Shown in pieces: positions 53,184 through 61,138 of a DNA stretch of 64,000 nucleotides. The notes under the pieces were generated by a model. The model was not told where the DNA came from, ran no database searches, and saw only the letters and a list, made by a program, of their open reading frames with translations. The stretch covers positions 1-64,000 of the forward strand of contig JAFYVE010000007.1 in assembly GCA_017549285.1 (NCBI GenBank), in the 5' to 3' direction. Made by a program: the position numbers and the translations under genes. This DNA is from Clostridia bacterium. GTDB lineage: Bacteria > Bacillota > Clostridia > Oscillospirales > Acutalibacteraceae. Numbering within the stretch: position 1 is the first letter of the stretch; each line of letters begins with the position of its first letter.

Positions 53184-54152
53184 TTAATCAAGATTAACTT
53201 TTGTATCGGGAGCTTTTCTGCCGTGATTATAGAATTTTCTGTCGTGCAGAGCCCACTGACGGTTACTGAATTCACGGGGAGCGACATCAGCAAGACAGTT
53301 TTCAATTTCATAAATATTTGCATCAAGAGAGTCAAGCTCGGAAAGAATCTCAGCTTCAAGGAAAAGAGGTCTTGTTGCAGCACCGTATTCAGGCTCACCG
53401 TGATGTGATATAAGCATATGTTCAAGGAGCACAGCTGTATCTCTGTCTACACCTTTTTCTCTTGCGATTCTGTCAATTGCCATAGCCCCCATCACAAGAT
53501 GACCTACAAGAGTACCTTCAGGAGTATAACCGTCAACAAGTCCTGATGAAGAAATAACAAATTCGTCTGTTTTACAAACATCGTGAAGAATTGCTCCTGA
53601 AATGAGAAGTTCTCTGTCAACTGAGGGATAAATTGATGCAACACATTCACAGAGCTTGACAATAGAAAGAGTATGCATAAGAAGCCCGCCACGGATTGCG
53701 TGATGAAGTCTGAATGCAGCAGGACAATCAAGCATTCTGCTACCGTATTCATCAAGTACGGCATTAACAAGCTTTTTTAATGAATCATTTGAGAAAGCAT
53801 TTACTTTATCACGGATTGTCTGCATCATATATTCACCTGAATAATCAGCTGAAGGTATGATATCAGACATATCAACATTATCGTTATCCCATTTAGCTCT
53901 TATTCTGTCAATTCTTAACTGCGGAGTTCCGTTATATTCTGAAATAACGCCTCTGATTTTAACAATACTGTTAGCTTCGGGCAGAAAACCGCCTTCACGG
54001 AAATCCCACATTTTTGCATTGATTTCACCTGATTTATCAGCAAGGTGCATATCAAGAAAAATCGAGCCGTTTTTTGCTGTTTTTTTATCACAGGTTTTTA
54101 CAAGCGCAAAACCTTCAACGGTGCCGTTGCCGTCAATTTCCTTAAAGTTCAT
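53184..54152 (-). CDS. YhaM-like 3'-5' exoribonuclease (OB fold + HD domain)
   Basis: The 322-residue protein has an N-terminal OB-fold (VEGFALVKTCDKKTAKNGSIFLDMHLADKSGEINAKMWDF) and an HD-type phosphohydrolase domain with HHAIRGGLLMHTLSIV, GAILHDVCKTDE and LISHHGEPEYGAATRPLFLEAEIL metal-binding motifs. YhaM/CBF1-type enzymes degrade RNA and some DNA from the 3' end. The ATG at 54152 has AAGGAAGG upstream; the longer frame overlaps GtrA and lacks an SD. It overlaps the GtrA end by 11 bases. Confidence 0.88.
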   Translation of the reverse strand: MNFKEIDGNGTVEGFALVKTCDKKTAKNGSIFLDMHLADKSGEINAKMWDFREGGFLPEANSIVKIRGVISEYNGTPQLRIDRIRAKWDNDNVDMSDIIPSADYSGEYMMQTIRDKVNAFSNDSLKKLVNAVLDEYGSRMLDCPAAFRLHHAIRGGLLMHTLSIVKLCECVASIYPSVDRELLISGAILHDVCKTDEFVISSSGLVDGYTPEGTLVGHLVMGAMAIDRIAREKGVDRDTAVLLEHMLISHHGEPEYGAATRPLFLEAEILSELDSLDANIYEIENCLADVAPREFSNRQWALHDRKFYNHGRKAPDTKVNLD

Positions 54153-54708
54153 TGTTTTCGCCTTCCTTTGATTTTTTTCTGAATATAACAAGTTTACTCA
54201 TAACATAATTAAAAAAAACAACAAAAACAGCCATAAGGAGCTTTGCTGTCCATTTACTGAAATTCTCGGTTGTGTAATCGGTATTATTGAGAATATTTCT
54301 TACAAGCATAAATCCGAGAGACTCAAAAACAACAAACGAAACAATTCTTGCCGCAAAGAAAGAAACAAGTTCTTTTATAATAATCTGAAATTTTGTTTCT
54401 TTGCTTTCAAAGACCCAGAGTTTATTCGTTACATAAGCAAAAAGTACAGCTATAACCCAGGCAATCAGTGTTGAAACATCTTCAAATGTTATTCTGAAAA
54501 GATAACCTGAAAGAGAAAACTGACCTAAAGAACCATTTCCGAGTATTTTGTCAGACACAAAAAACACACAGAGATTCACAACTGTTGTCATTACACCGAA
54601 AAACAGATACAGAATCATTTCATAGGTCAGAAGTTTTCCGATAACAGGTACACCTAAAAAGAATTTAAAAAATTTAATTGAGAAAATTTTATCATATAAT
54701 TTTTTCAA
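54142..54708 (-). CDS. GtrA-family membrane protein
   Basis: The 188-residue protein has four membrane helices; GKLLTYEMILYLFFGVMTTVVNLCVFFVSD is the usual opening and AWVIAVLFAYVTNKLWVFES the family-defining NKxWVFxS turn. GtrA proteins are thought to flip or hold lipid-linked sugars for cell-surface glycosylation. The start is TTG at 54708 with AAGGAAG upstream. No glycosyltransferase is adjacent. It is the first gene of the GtrA-YhaM-DUF2804-prmA run. Confidence 0.88.
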   Translation of the reverse strand: MKKLYDKIFSIKFFKFFLGVPVIGKLLTYEMILYLFFGVMTTVVNLCVFFVSDKILGNGSLGQFSLSGYLFRITFEDVSTLIAWVIAVLFAYVTNKLWVFESKETKFQIIIKELVSFFAARIVSFVVFESLGFMLVRNILNNTDYTTENFSKWTAKLLMAVFVVFFNYVMSKLVIFRKKSKEGENNEL

Positions 54709-54837
54709 ATTATTACTTCCTTATAATTAATCCTTATATATATTAGCACTTATTACTGACTTTTGCAACATCACATCGGGATATTTTTTAATTAAACGGA
54801 GAAACTAAACGTACCATATCAAAGAAAGGTGATTAAA

Positions 54838-55026
54838 ATGACAAAAAAGACTATGAACGTAACAAAAACAATCGGCGCAATAATGGCTGTGGGCGGTGCC
54901 GCAGCTATGGTCGGCTCTGCTATGATGAGCAGTAATAATGCCACAAAAAAACAGGTAAAAAGAACAGCAAACAAAGCATTCAAAACAATAAATGGTGTTC
55001 TTGACGGAATTCAGAGTATGATATAA
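54838..55026 (+). CDS. Small conserved-looking protein with a Gly/Ala/Met-rich hydrophobic helix
   Basis: The 62-residue protein has one hydrophobic segment (TIGAIMAVGGAAAMVGSAMMS) and a basic helix after it (KKQVKRTANKAFKTINGVLDGIQSMI). It could be a membrane-anchored small protein; I do not recognise a family. AAAGGTG lies seven bases before the ATG at 54838. The next gene begins 38 bases on with a strong SD, so the two could be co-transcribed. Confidence 0.65.
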   Translation: MTKKTMNVTKTIGAIMAVGGAAAMVGSAMMSSNNATKKQVKRTANKAFKTINGVLDGIQSMI

Positions 55027-55064
55027 TACAGCCTTGTGCTGTTACATAAAGGAGGAGTTAAAAA

Positions 55065-56009
55065 ATGAAAAGAACACTTTCATTTATTCTCATAATCACT
55101 GTAATTTTCTGTTCCTGTAACAGAGAAACGATAAAAGAAAAATCAAAAATATCTGCATCGGAAGAAAATACCGAGATGAACATTCCTTTATACAGAATGA
55201 ATGAGATTCAATATGGCAAAAAATCTGATAAAAGTTCGCTTCTCACAGGACTTGATCCGTTACCCGTTATTGAAAGCTTCACATATAAATCAGAAAGAAA
55301 CAATCTGAGCACAAAAAAGATTTCTCACAGTTACGGAGTTGCAAAAAATAATAAGCCTCACGAAATATCTGTTGAATCACAAAAAAAATTTGATAAAAAC
55401 AGTTTTAATGCTCTGACAGTTGATCTGAACACAGAAAAGAATGTTTATCTGACTTTCGATGTAGGTTATGATAACGGATATACGGAAATGATTCTTGATA
55501 CACTTAAAGAAAAAAATGTAAAAGCAGCATTCTTCTGTACGGTTGATGAAATGAAATCAAATCCCGATGCAATTGCAAGAATGATCAATGAAGGGCATAT
55601 TGTAGGGAATCACACAGAAAACCACCCTTCAATGGATGAGCTGACATCAGAAGAAATGATAAAAGAAGTTCTCGGCTTTGATAATTATATCCGGACAAAT
55701 TTCGGTTATTCTTCACCTTATTTCAGATTTCCTAAAGGTGAATATTCGGAAAAAGCACTTGATGTACTCAATTCTATGGGTTATATGTGTGTTTTCTGGT
55801 CACTTGCTTATGCTGACTGGGATACAGATAATCAGAAAGGAGCTTCATTTGCTGTTAAAACCGTATGCGACAGAATTCATCCGGGAGCAGTGATACTTCT
55901 TCACGCAGTAAGCCGTGATAATGCTTACGGACTTGGAGTTATGATTGACAATATACGTAACTACGGATATAACTTTGCAAATCCTGATAAATATTGGAAT
56001 AATAATTGA
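55065..56009 (+). CDS. Lipoprotein polysaccharide deacetylase (PdaA-like)
   Basis: The 314-residue protein has a lipobox-type signal (IITVIFCSC, lipidated Cys about residue 19) and a NodB-like deacetylase domain. The metal Asp is in LTFDVGYDNGY, and the HxxxH metal pair is GNHTENHPSM. RFPKGEYSEKAL and IHPGAVILLHAVSR are later motifs. The LTFDxGYENGY pattern is that of PdaA, which makes muramic delta-lactam in the spore cortex. In a spore former this is a plausible role; a role on another wall or capsule glycan is also possible. Confidence 0.85.
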   Translation: MKRTLSFILIITVIFCSCNRETIKEKSKISASEENTEMNIPLYRMNEIQYGKKSDKSSLLTGLDPLPVIESFTYKSERNNLSTKKISHSYGVAKNNKPHEISVESQKKFDKNSFNALTVDLNTEKNVYLTFDVGYDNGYTEMILDTLKEKNVKAAFFCTVDEMKSNPDAIARMINEGHIVGNHTENHPSMDELTSEEMIKEVLGFDNYIRTNFGYSSPYFRFPKGEYSEKALDVLNSMGYMCVFWSLAYADWDTDNQKGASFAVKTVCDRIHPGAVILLHAVSRDNAYGLGVMIDNIRNYGYNFANPDKYWNNN

Positions 56010-56064
56010 CAAAATATTACTACAGGAATATAATAAAAGAAATATATTTCAGAGGTGCTTTTGT

Positions 56065-56979
56065 ATGTTATATGATATTCAGAAAGAGATTCTCAGATTA
56101 AAGAAAGAGAAAGATTTTTGCATACTTGCACACAGTTATCAGAGTGAAGATATACTTGATATTGCTGATTTCACAGGTGACTCATATGCACTCAGCGTAA
56201 AGGCTAAAGGTATCAGCAATCAGAACATTCTTATGTGCGGTGTCCGTTTTATGGCTGAAACCGCAAAACTTCTCTCACCGGAAAAAAATGTCTATCTTGC
56301 AAACCCTGATGCCGGTTGTCCTATGGCAGAACAGTTTTCGAAAGAATATATTCAGAAACTCATAAATGATGAATATAAAGGATATGCAGTAGTTGCATAT
56401 ATCAACACAACAACTGCACTCAAAACAGTATGTGATGTATGTGTAACTTCATCATCAGCTGTTAAAATTGTCAAGAATATGCCTGAAAAAAATATTCTTT
56501 TTATTCCTGACTGCAATCTCGGAGCTTATGTTGCTGAAAACTGTCCCGAAAAAAATATAAAACTTCTTAACGGAGGTTGCCCCGTCCACGCTGCAATAAC
56601 AAAAGAAGAAGCGCTTGCATCTAAAGCAAAACATCCCGATGCACTTCTTCTTGTTCATCCCGAATGCAGAAAAGAAGTTACAGACCTTGCAGATTTTGCA
56701 GGTTCAACAGCTGACATAATGAACTTTGCAATGAGTTCAGATGCAAAAGAATTCATTATAGGAACAGAAAACAGCATTATTCAGCATTTACAGATTATGT
56801 GTCCTGATAAAAAGTTTTTTGTTATGTCAAAAAATCTCATATGCAACGATATGAAACTTACTACCATTACCGATGTTTACAACACAATTGCAGGTTTCGG
56901 CGGTGAAGAAATCATTCTCGATGACGAAACAATCACAAAAGCTGTAGGTTGTATTAACAAAATGATTGAGTTGGGCTGA
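56065..56979 (+). CDS. nadA: Quinolinate synthase
   Basis: The 304-residue 4Fe-4S enzyme condenses iminoaspartate with DHAP for NAD synthesis. AHSYQSEDILDIADFTGDSYALSVKA opens it. ANPDAGCPMAEQFS, DVCVTSSSAVKIV, FIPDCNLGAYVAENCP and VHPECRKEVTDLADFAGSTADIMNF hold the cluster Cys and substrate residues. The ATG at 56065 has AGAGGTG upstream, and the longer frame overlaps the deacetylase and has no SD. nadB and nadC are not in the window. Confidence 0.93.
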   Translation: MLYDIQKEILRLKKEKDFCILAHSYQSEDILDIADFTGDSYALSVKAKGISNQNILMCGVRFMAETAKLLSPEKNVYLANPDAGCPMAEQFSKEYIQKLINDEYKGYAVVAYINTTTALKTVCDVCVTSSSAVKIVKNMPEKNILFIPDCNLGAYVAENCPEKNIKLLNGGCPVHAAITKEEALASKAKHPDALLLVHPECRKEVTDLADFAGSTADIMNFAMSSDAKEFIIGTENSIIQHLQIMCPDKKFFVMSKNLICNDMKLTTITDVYNTIAGFGGEEIILDDETITKAVGCINKMIELG

Positions 56980-56982
56980 TTT

Positions 56983-58059
56983 ATGAAAAAAGCACTTATT
57001 GCTATGAGCGGAGGAATTGACAGCTCTGTCACAGCATTTCTTATGAAACAGAAAGGTTATGACTGTACCGGTATAACCTTCCGTATGTTTGATAAAACAG
57101 ATAAATTGTTCGGTTTTGATATTGCTGATGCAGATAAAGATATTCGTGATGCAGAAAATGTCTGCAAAACTGTCTGTATTCCGTTTATGGAATACGATGC
57201 ATCTGAAGAATTCAGAAAATATGTAATAAATAATTTTGTTTCTGTTTATGAAAAAGGCGGGACTCCGAACCCGTGTGTAGAATGCAACAGATATATAAAA
57301 TTCCGTCTTCTTACAAAAATTGCAGATAAACTCGGTTTTGATGTTACTGTGACCGGACATTATGCTGATATAGGCTTTGATAACGGCAGATATTACATAA
57401 AAAAAGCTGCCGATGACAAAAAAGATCAGAGTTATGTTCTTTATTCATTGACTCAGGAACAACTCAGTAAACTTTATTTCCCTCTTTCACAGATTACAAA
57501 AGAAGAAGCAAGACAAATTGCTGAAGATAACGGCTTTGTAAATGCAAAAAAAGGTGACAGTCAGGATATCTGTTTTATTCCTGACGGTGACTATGCATCT
57601 TTTATCAGACGTCTTACAAACAAAACTTACCCTAACGGTAAATTTATTGATACCCAGGGAAATGTTCTCGGCAAACATAACGGACTTATCAATTATACGG
57701 TAGGTCAGAGAAAAGGACTTGGAATTGCTCTGGGATATCCGGCATATGTCAAATGTAAAGATATACGTTCCAACACTGTCACTCTGTCAAGTGATGAATT
57801 ACTTTATGAAAAAGAAATAATTGCCGATAATTTCAATTTTATGGCTTCGGAATCATTCCCCGCTCCTGTAAGATGTGTTGCCAAAATCAGATATGCTCAC
57901 AAAGGTGCTGATGCAACAGTAATTCAGATTGATTCTGACAAAGTAAAAATTATTTTCGATTCACCGCAAAGAGCCCCCACAGACGGTCAGTCTGTTGTTT
58001 TATATAACAATGATATAGTACTCGGTGGCGGATTAATTAACACGAAGGAGAAAATATAA
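56983..58059 (+). CDS. mnmA: tRNA-specific 2-thiouridylase
   Basis: The 358-residue PP-loop enzyme inserts sulfur at U34 of tRNAs for Lys, Glu and Gln. AMSGGIDSSVTAFLMKQKGYDCTGITF is the ATP pyrophosphatase loop, NPCVECNRYIKF carries the first catalytic Cys, GDSQDICFIPDGDYASFI the second, and VGQRKGLGIALGYPAYV the later tRNA-binding region. It is three bases after nadA, so it is co-transcribed. The start lacks a strong SD. Confidence 0.93.
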   Translation: MKKALIAMSGGIDSSVTAFLMKQKGYDCTGITFRMFDKTDKLFGFDIADADKDIRDAENVCKTVCIPFMEYDASEEFRKYVINNFVSVYEKGGTPNPCVECNRYIKFRLLTKIADKLGFDVTVTGHYADIGFDNGRYYIKKAADDKKDQSYVLYSLTQEQLSKLYFPLSQITKEEARQIAEDNGFVNAKKGDSQDICFIPDGDYASFIRRLTNKTYPNGKFIDTQGNVLGKHNGLINYTVGQRKGLGIALGYPAYVKCKDIRSNTVTLSSDELLYEKEIIADNFNFMASESFPAPVRCVAKIRYAHKGADATVIQIDSDKVKIIFDSPQRAPTDGQSVVLYNNDIVLGGGLINTKEKI

Positions 58060-59376
58060 ATGAAAAATGTTATTGCACTCGGACTTTCTGTAATACTGTT
58101 TATGTCATCATTTATTATTACCGGTGCCGAAACTGACGATACTGAAAAAGTGCTCACAGAGAAGATTACAGAAGTGTTTTCAGACATAGGCACAACTATT
58201 CCTGAAACAACAACAAAAAAGATAGAAACAACAAAAGCACCTGAATCCACAACAAAAGAATCCGAAACAACAACAAAAGCCAAAAATCCCACAAAGCTTC
58301 CTTCAGGCTATTATAAAGGTGATGTAAACAAGGACGGGTTTATTACTGCATCAGATGCAAGAACTGTTCTTAAATTCAGCGCCAAGCAGGTAAAACTCAC
58401 AGAACAGCAGTGCGTTATTTCTGACATCAATTCAAACAAAACCGTTAATGCTCAGGATGCAAGACTTACTCTCAGAATGGCAGCAAAGCTTGATAAAATC
58501 ATTCCATGTCCTGAAGCAAAAAATGCAAGTACAACCAAATATCTTGATAAATACGGCAACAATGGTGTTTATAAACCATCACTTTCAGGTTTTTCAACAA
58601 ATATAACCGATGAAAGTGTTTACCCTGTAATCAAAGAACTTGAAAACTTCTGTTCAAGATACAGAAACTCTGTAACATTCTATTTTACAGATGTAAATGA
58701 AGAATACTATATTCAATACAACAGCAACAGAGTTTTCAGAACACAGTGTACTGTAAAAGCTCCGTTTGTTAAGAGTATGCTTGTTTATATGGAAGAAAAC
58801 AACATCTCTCTTGACAAAGTTCTTTATCTTAAAAGCAGCCAGAGAAACAGATGGCCAGGTCACTATCTCGGCAGCTACAGCGCAGGAACAGCTTTTACAA
58901 TAAGAGATATTCTTTATTATTGTATCAGGAACAGTGACAACGTAGCGTATCAGATGTTGTTTGACTATTTCGGAACTGATATTTTCAATAAAAATGCGGA
59001 AAAACTCGGTGCTGATTTAAGACTCGGAAGTTACATTTTCGGTGAAACAAGTGCTTCCGATATGACAAAATTCTTCCTTGATATCTATCGTTACGACGGT
59101 AAATATTCTAAAGAATTCAGAACTCACCTTGCAAATTCCAATACTTCTCCCCTTATCCGCAACGGAATTCCGAGCAGTGTCCAGATTATGAGAAAATCAG
59201 GTAGCGGCGGCAGTCAGACAATAGGTTATCACGATTGTGCAATTGTTATGACTGAAACACCTTATGTACTTGTTATTTACACATCAGTAAACAAAACAAA
59301 TAATTATGACAAGTCACCATTTTACTATATAGCAAACTATACTTATAAAATCCAGAATAAGTTAATGGAGAATTAA
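58060..59376 (+). CDS. Secreted dockerin-bearing protein with a class-A beta-lactamase-like domain (SxxK serine replaced by Cys)
   Basis: The 438-residue protein has a signal peptide (to about residue 23), a Thr/Glu/Lys-rich linker (about 48-80), and a dockerin-type duplication: GDVNKDGFITASDARTVLKFSA and SDINSNKTVNAQDARLTLRMAA. The remainder (about 175-438) has the penicillin-binding fold of class A beta-lactamases. Its motifs are 230-CTVK-233 (in place of SxxK), SDN at 292-294, and KSG at 379-381. The catalytic Ser is thus Cys, which predicts either altered chemistry or a non-catalytic binding role. AAGGAG lies before the ATG, immediately after mnmA. A strong terminator follows at 59459-59502. 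Confidence 0.8.
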   Translation: MKNVIALGLSVILFMSSFIITGAETDDTEKVLTEKITEVFSDIGTTIPETTTKKIETTKAPESTTKESETTTKAKNPTKLPSGYYKGDVNKDGFITASDARTVLKFSAKQVKLTEQQCVISDINSNKTVNAQDARLTLRMAAKLDKIIPCPEAKNASTTKYLDKYGNNGVYKPSLSGFSTNITDESVYPVIKELENFCSRYRNSVTFYFTDVNEEYYIQYNSNRVFRTQCTVKAPFVKSMLVYMEENNISLDKVLYLKSSQRNRWPGHYLGSYSAGTAFTIRDILYYCIRNSDNVAYQMLFDYFGTDIFNKNAEKLGADLRLGSYIFGETSASDMTKFFLDIYRYDGKYSKEFRTHLANSNTSPLIRNGIPSSVQIMRKSGSGGSQTIGYHDCAIVMTETPYVLVIYTSVNKTNNYDKSPFYYIANYTYKIQNKLMEN

Positions 59377-59457
59377 AAAAATCCCCTCAGAAGACGGGTG
59401 CGCCACAGTGACTAACCCGTAACATTAATTTGTGCGGCACCTTCAAGTGGCAAGAAT
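59377..59457 (+). other. Structured region between the dockerin gene and its terminator
   Basis: ACGGGT (about 59394) can pair with ACCCGT, and overlapping it GGTGC can pair with GCACC. The two folds exclude each other, a pattern seen in riboswitch-like leaders, but no downstream gene uses it, and only a terminator follows. I cannot name a known motif. It is also where base composition changes towards the accessory island, so it may be an old insertion boundary. Confidence 0.35.
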
Positions 59458-59458
59458 T

Positions 59459-59502
59459 GAGCCCCCAGATATGGTGTTTTTCCATATCTGGGGGCTCTTT
59501 TT
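59459..59502 (+). terminator. Strong terminator at the edge of the accessory island
   Basis: GAGCCCCCAGATATGG (59459-59474) pairs perfectly over 16 bp with CCATATCTGGGGGCTC (59482-59497), followed by T5. It insulates the island from the core genome transcription to its left. Confidence 0.9.
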
Positions 59503-59511
59503 GTACATATC

Positions 59512-59540
59512 TTGAATTTTACATAATTTTATGCTATACT
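59512..59540 (+). promoter_or_regulatory. Promoter of the retron-like locus
   Basis: TTGAAT (59512-59517) and TATACT (59535-59540) are separated by 17 bases, with an extended TGC motif before the -10. The predicted start is near 59547. There is no coding sequence for the next ~350 bases, so the transcript begins with a long structured leader. Confidence 0.75.
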
Positions 59541-59546
59541 ATTTGC

Positions 59547-59890
59547 GTCAGTACGAGCAGTCAGATCAGACTTCGTATGGTTCGCGGCGACGCGGGCGGC
59601 ATCGTGCTCTCGGGCATGGATGCATTTGTTTGCGGCACATACTCCCCGATATACTCGTCATACACCTACACCATCACACCCGTATTAGGTCGTGAATGAG
59701 TGTGTAGATGTGTACCTGTATGAGATGTAATAGTGTCGAGACGTATAAGACAGAGCAGACTGGATTAACTGGTTTGGGAAGTCGGATTTGTGCTGGTGCG
59801 AAACGTGATACACGGCTGCATAGTTCCTTTGTTATTGGCGGGATGGGAAGTCCCCTCAGCTGCAGATGAGGGCCAATAATAACAAAGGAG
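59547..59890 (+). ncRNA. Candidate retron non-coding RNA (msr-msd) or structured leader
   Basis: The stretch between the promoter and the first open frame has no good ORF but folds readily. Hairpins: 59552-59577 (TACGA/TCGTA with AGTC/GACT); 59583-59594 (CGCG-GCGA-CGCG, a GNRA tetraloop); 59599-59623 (GCATC/GATGC with GTGC/GCAT inside). A long imperfect stem-loop runs 59658-59723 with TCATAC/GTATGA, TACAC/GTGTA, ATC/GAT and ACAC/GTGT and a 20-nt loop. AGC at 59556-59558 could be the branching guanosine, after TACG (59552-59555), which could pair with CGTA (59742-59745) as part of a weak a1/a2 stem. The boundary of msr and msd cannot be set by eye. It is encoded upstream of the retron-type RT, as expected. 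Confidence 0.55.
59826..59888 (+). promoter_or_regulatory. Three-way-junction hairpin masking the SD of the small membrane protein gene
   Basis: CCTTTGTTATTGGC (59826-59839) pairs with GCCAAT and AACAAAGG (59872-59888) with a three-base bulge. Inside are GGGA/TCCC (59840-59843 / 59851-59854) and CCTCA/TGAGG (59854-59858 / 59867-59871) hairpins, sharing one base at the junction. The AAAGG of the 3' arm is the first half of the SD AAAGGAGGTGA at 59884-59894. Opening this stem could switch on translation of the membrane protein. Confidence 0.55.
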
Positions 59891-59898
59891 GTGAGTTC

Positions 59899-60117
59899 GT
59901 GAAAAAGGCGGACAACCCTGTTGTCATTGTCAATGGCAACAACAACGACGTGGAAGTCAAGGTCATCGTTACCGAGACTCCATCAAAAACCCCTGCTGCT
60001 GTCGTGATCGCAATTGCTGCGATCGTGGTGGTAGCCGTACTGGCTGTATCACTTTGCTGTCCTGAATTGCTTGCTGATTTTGTCCGTTGGATTGTCAGCG
60101 TAGCAGTTGGTAGCTAA
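59899..60117 (+). CDS. Small single-pass membrane protein, first gene of the retron-like operon
   Basis: The 72-residue protein starts at GTG 59899 with an excellent SD (AAAGGAGGTGA). A charged, Asn-rich N-terminus (KKADNPVVIVNGNNNDVEVKVIVTE) leads to a long hydrophobic helix (AAVVIAIAAIVVVAVLAVSLCC) and a short C-terminal hydrophobic part (FVRWIVSVAVG). The N-terminus looks like a small beta-hairpin. It has no match I know. By position it could be the effector or anchor of the retron, in the way two-TM proteins serve type IV retrons, but that is inference. It is 31 bases before the RT gene. Confidence 0.6.
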   Translation: MKKADNPVVIVNGNNNDVEVKVIVTETPSKTPAAVVIAIAAIVVVAVLAVSLCCPELLADFVRWIVSVAVGS

Positions 60118-60148
60118 CACCAGCACATTTTTTAAGAATTGAGGTGGA

Positions 60149-61120
60149 ATGCCTTTGACATATACGGATTGTCCCCTTTATGGGCTTAAATCAAAGAAAA
60201 TGCTGAAGCGCTTACTGCGTATAGAGGACAGCAAATTTTTGAAGCAAGATTACGTAGCTTCAATGGTTTCTCCTTACATAGATAAAAAAGGAAAACCGCG
60301 CTTAATAGAACCACCGCGCGAAGAATTGAAAATAATACAAAAACGGATCAAACAGATGCTGGGGCAGATTATAGTGCCCAGCAATGTCTTTTCTGGAATA
60401 AAAGGCCGTTCCTATGCAGACAACGCGGTGATGCACACCGGCGAAAGCCGAAGAAATTTATTCAAAATCGATTTAACCGCATTCTTTCCGTCGATTAGCA
60501 GAGAGACGGTTTATCACTTTTTCTACGAGGATTTGTGCTGTTCACCAGATATAGCAGAGATTCTAACAAATTTTACAACCATTGACCTTGATAAATCACA
60601 GGCAAATTGTCTGGATGATATATATAGTTTCTTGGATTCGAAAGGCGTTTTGTGTAAGAACCATCTGATATCTGGAGCGCCTACCAGTCAGATTATGTCA
60701 TATCTTGTTAACCATCAGATGTTTGACGAGATGCAAAAAGTCGCTGACGAAAATGGTGCCGTAATGACGGTTTACGTAGACGATGTGACTTTTTCCGCAG
60801 AAAACCGCATATCGAAAAATTTTAGAGACAGAATCATTGCCATAGTTCGAAAATATGGTTATCAAATATCCAAATCCAAAGTTAAAAAATACACAAAGTT
60901 GTATCCCAAGCTGGTTACTGGAGTGGTTATCGATTCAGAAGGCAAACCCGTCATCAAAAACAGCATGCGTGAAAAGATAATCAAAGAGCATGATTACTTG
61001 CGCGAACATCCCGACGATGCAAAATCGCGTCAACGATTAAGAGGATTGTTGACAGCGGCACGACAAGTGAATAACCACGCCTTTCCAACGATATACAAAT
61101 TCGCACACAATAAAACATAG
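60149..61120 (+). CDS. Retron-type reverse transcriptase
   Basis: The 323-residue RT shows the retron diagnostic motifs. NAxxH is NAVMH at 92-96, the first catalytic Asp is D108 in FKIDLTAFFPSI, the template grip is ISGAPTS at 174-180, the polymerase box is YVDD at 209-212, and the retron VTG is KLVTGVVI at 255-261. There is no maturase or CRISPR-associated domain. Retron RTs make a branched RNA-DNA from an upstream ncRNA and usually guard a toxic effector against phage. The ATG at 60149 is only two bases after GAGGTG, so TTG at 60155 may be the true start. Codon use differs from the core genes to the left. Confidence 0.92.
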   Translation: MPLTYTDCPLYGLKSKKMLKRLLRIEDSKFLKQDYVASMVSPYIDKKGKPRLIEPPREELKIIQKRIKQMLGQIIVPSNVFSGIKGRSYADNAVMHTGESRRNLFKIDLTAFFPSISRETVYHFFYEDLCCSPDIAEILTNFTTIDLDKSQANCLDDIYSFLDSKGVLCKNHLISGAPTSQIMSYLVNHQMFDEMQKVADENGAVMTVYVDDVTFSAENRISKNFRDRIIAIVRKYGYQISKSKVKKYTKLYPKLVTGVVIDSEGKPVIKNSMREKIIKEHDYLREHPDDAKSRQRLRGLLTAARQVNNHAFPTIYKFAHNKT

Positions 61121-61138
61121 CAGCTGCCGAGGTGGAGT

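Noticed and set aside
59430-59699. Plus-strand frame of 89 codons across the strong terminator and promoter
   Set aside because: It reads through a 16-bp terminator stem and the promoter of the retron-like locus, has no SD, and encodes an implausible Cys-rich sequence. The region is better read as non-coding.
60149-61120. Diversity-generating retroelement RT
   Set aside because: The RT carries the retron NAxxH and VTG motifs. I found no template/variable repeat pair, no Avd-like gene and no variable C-type lectin protein.
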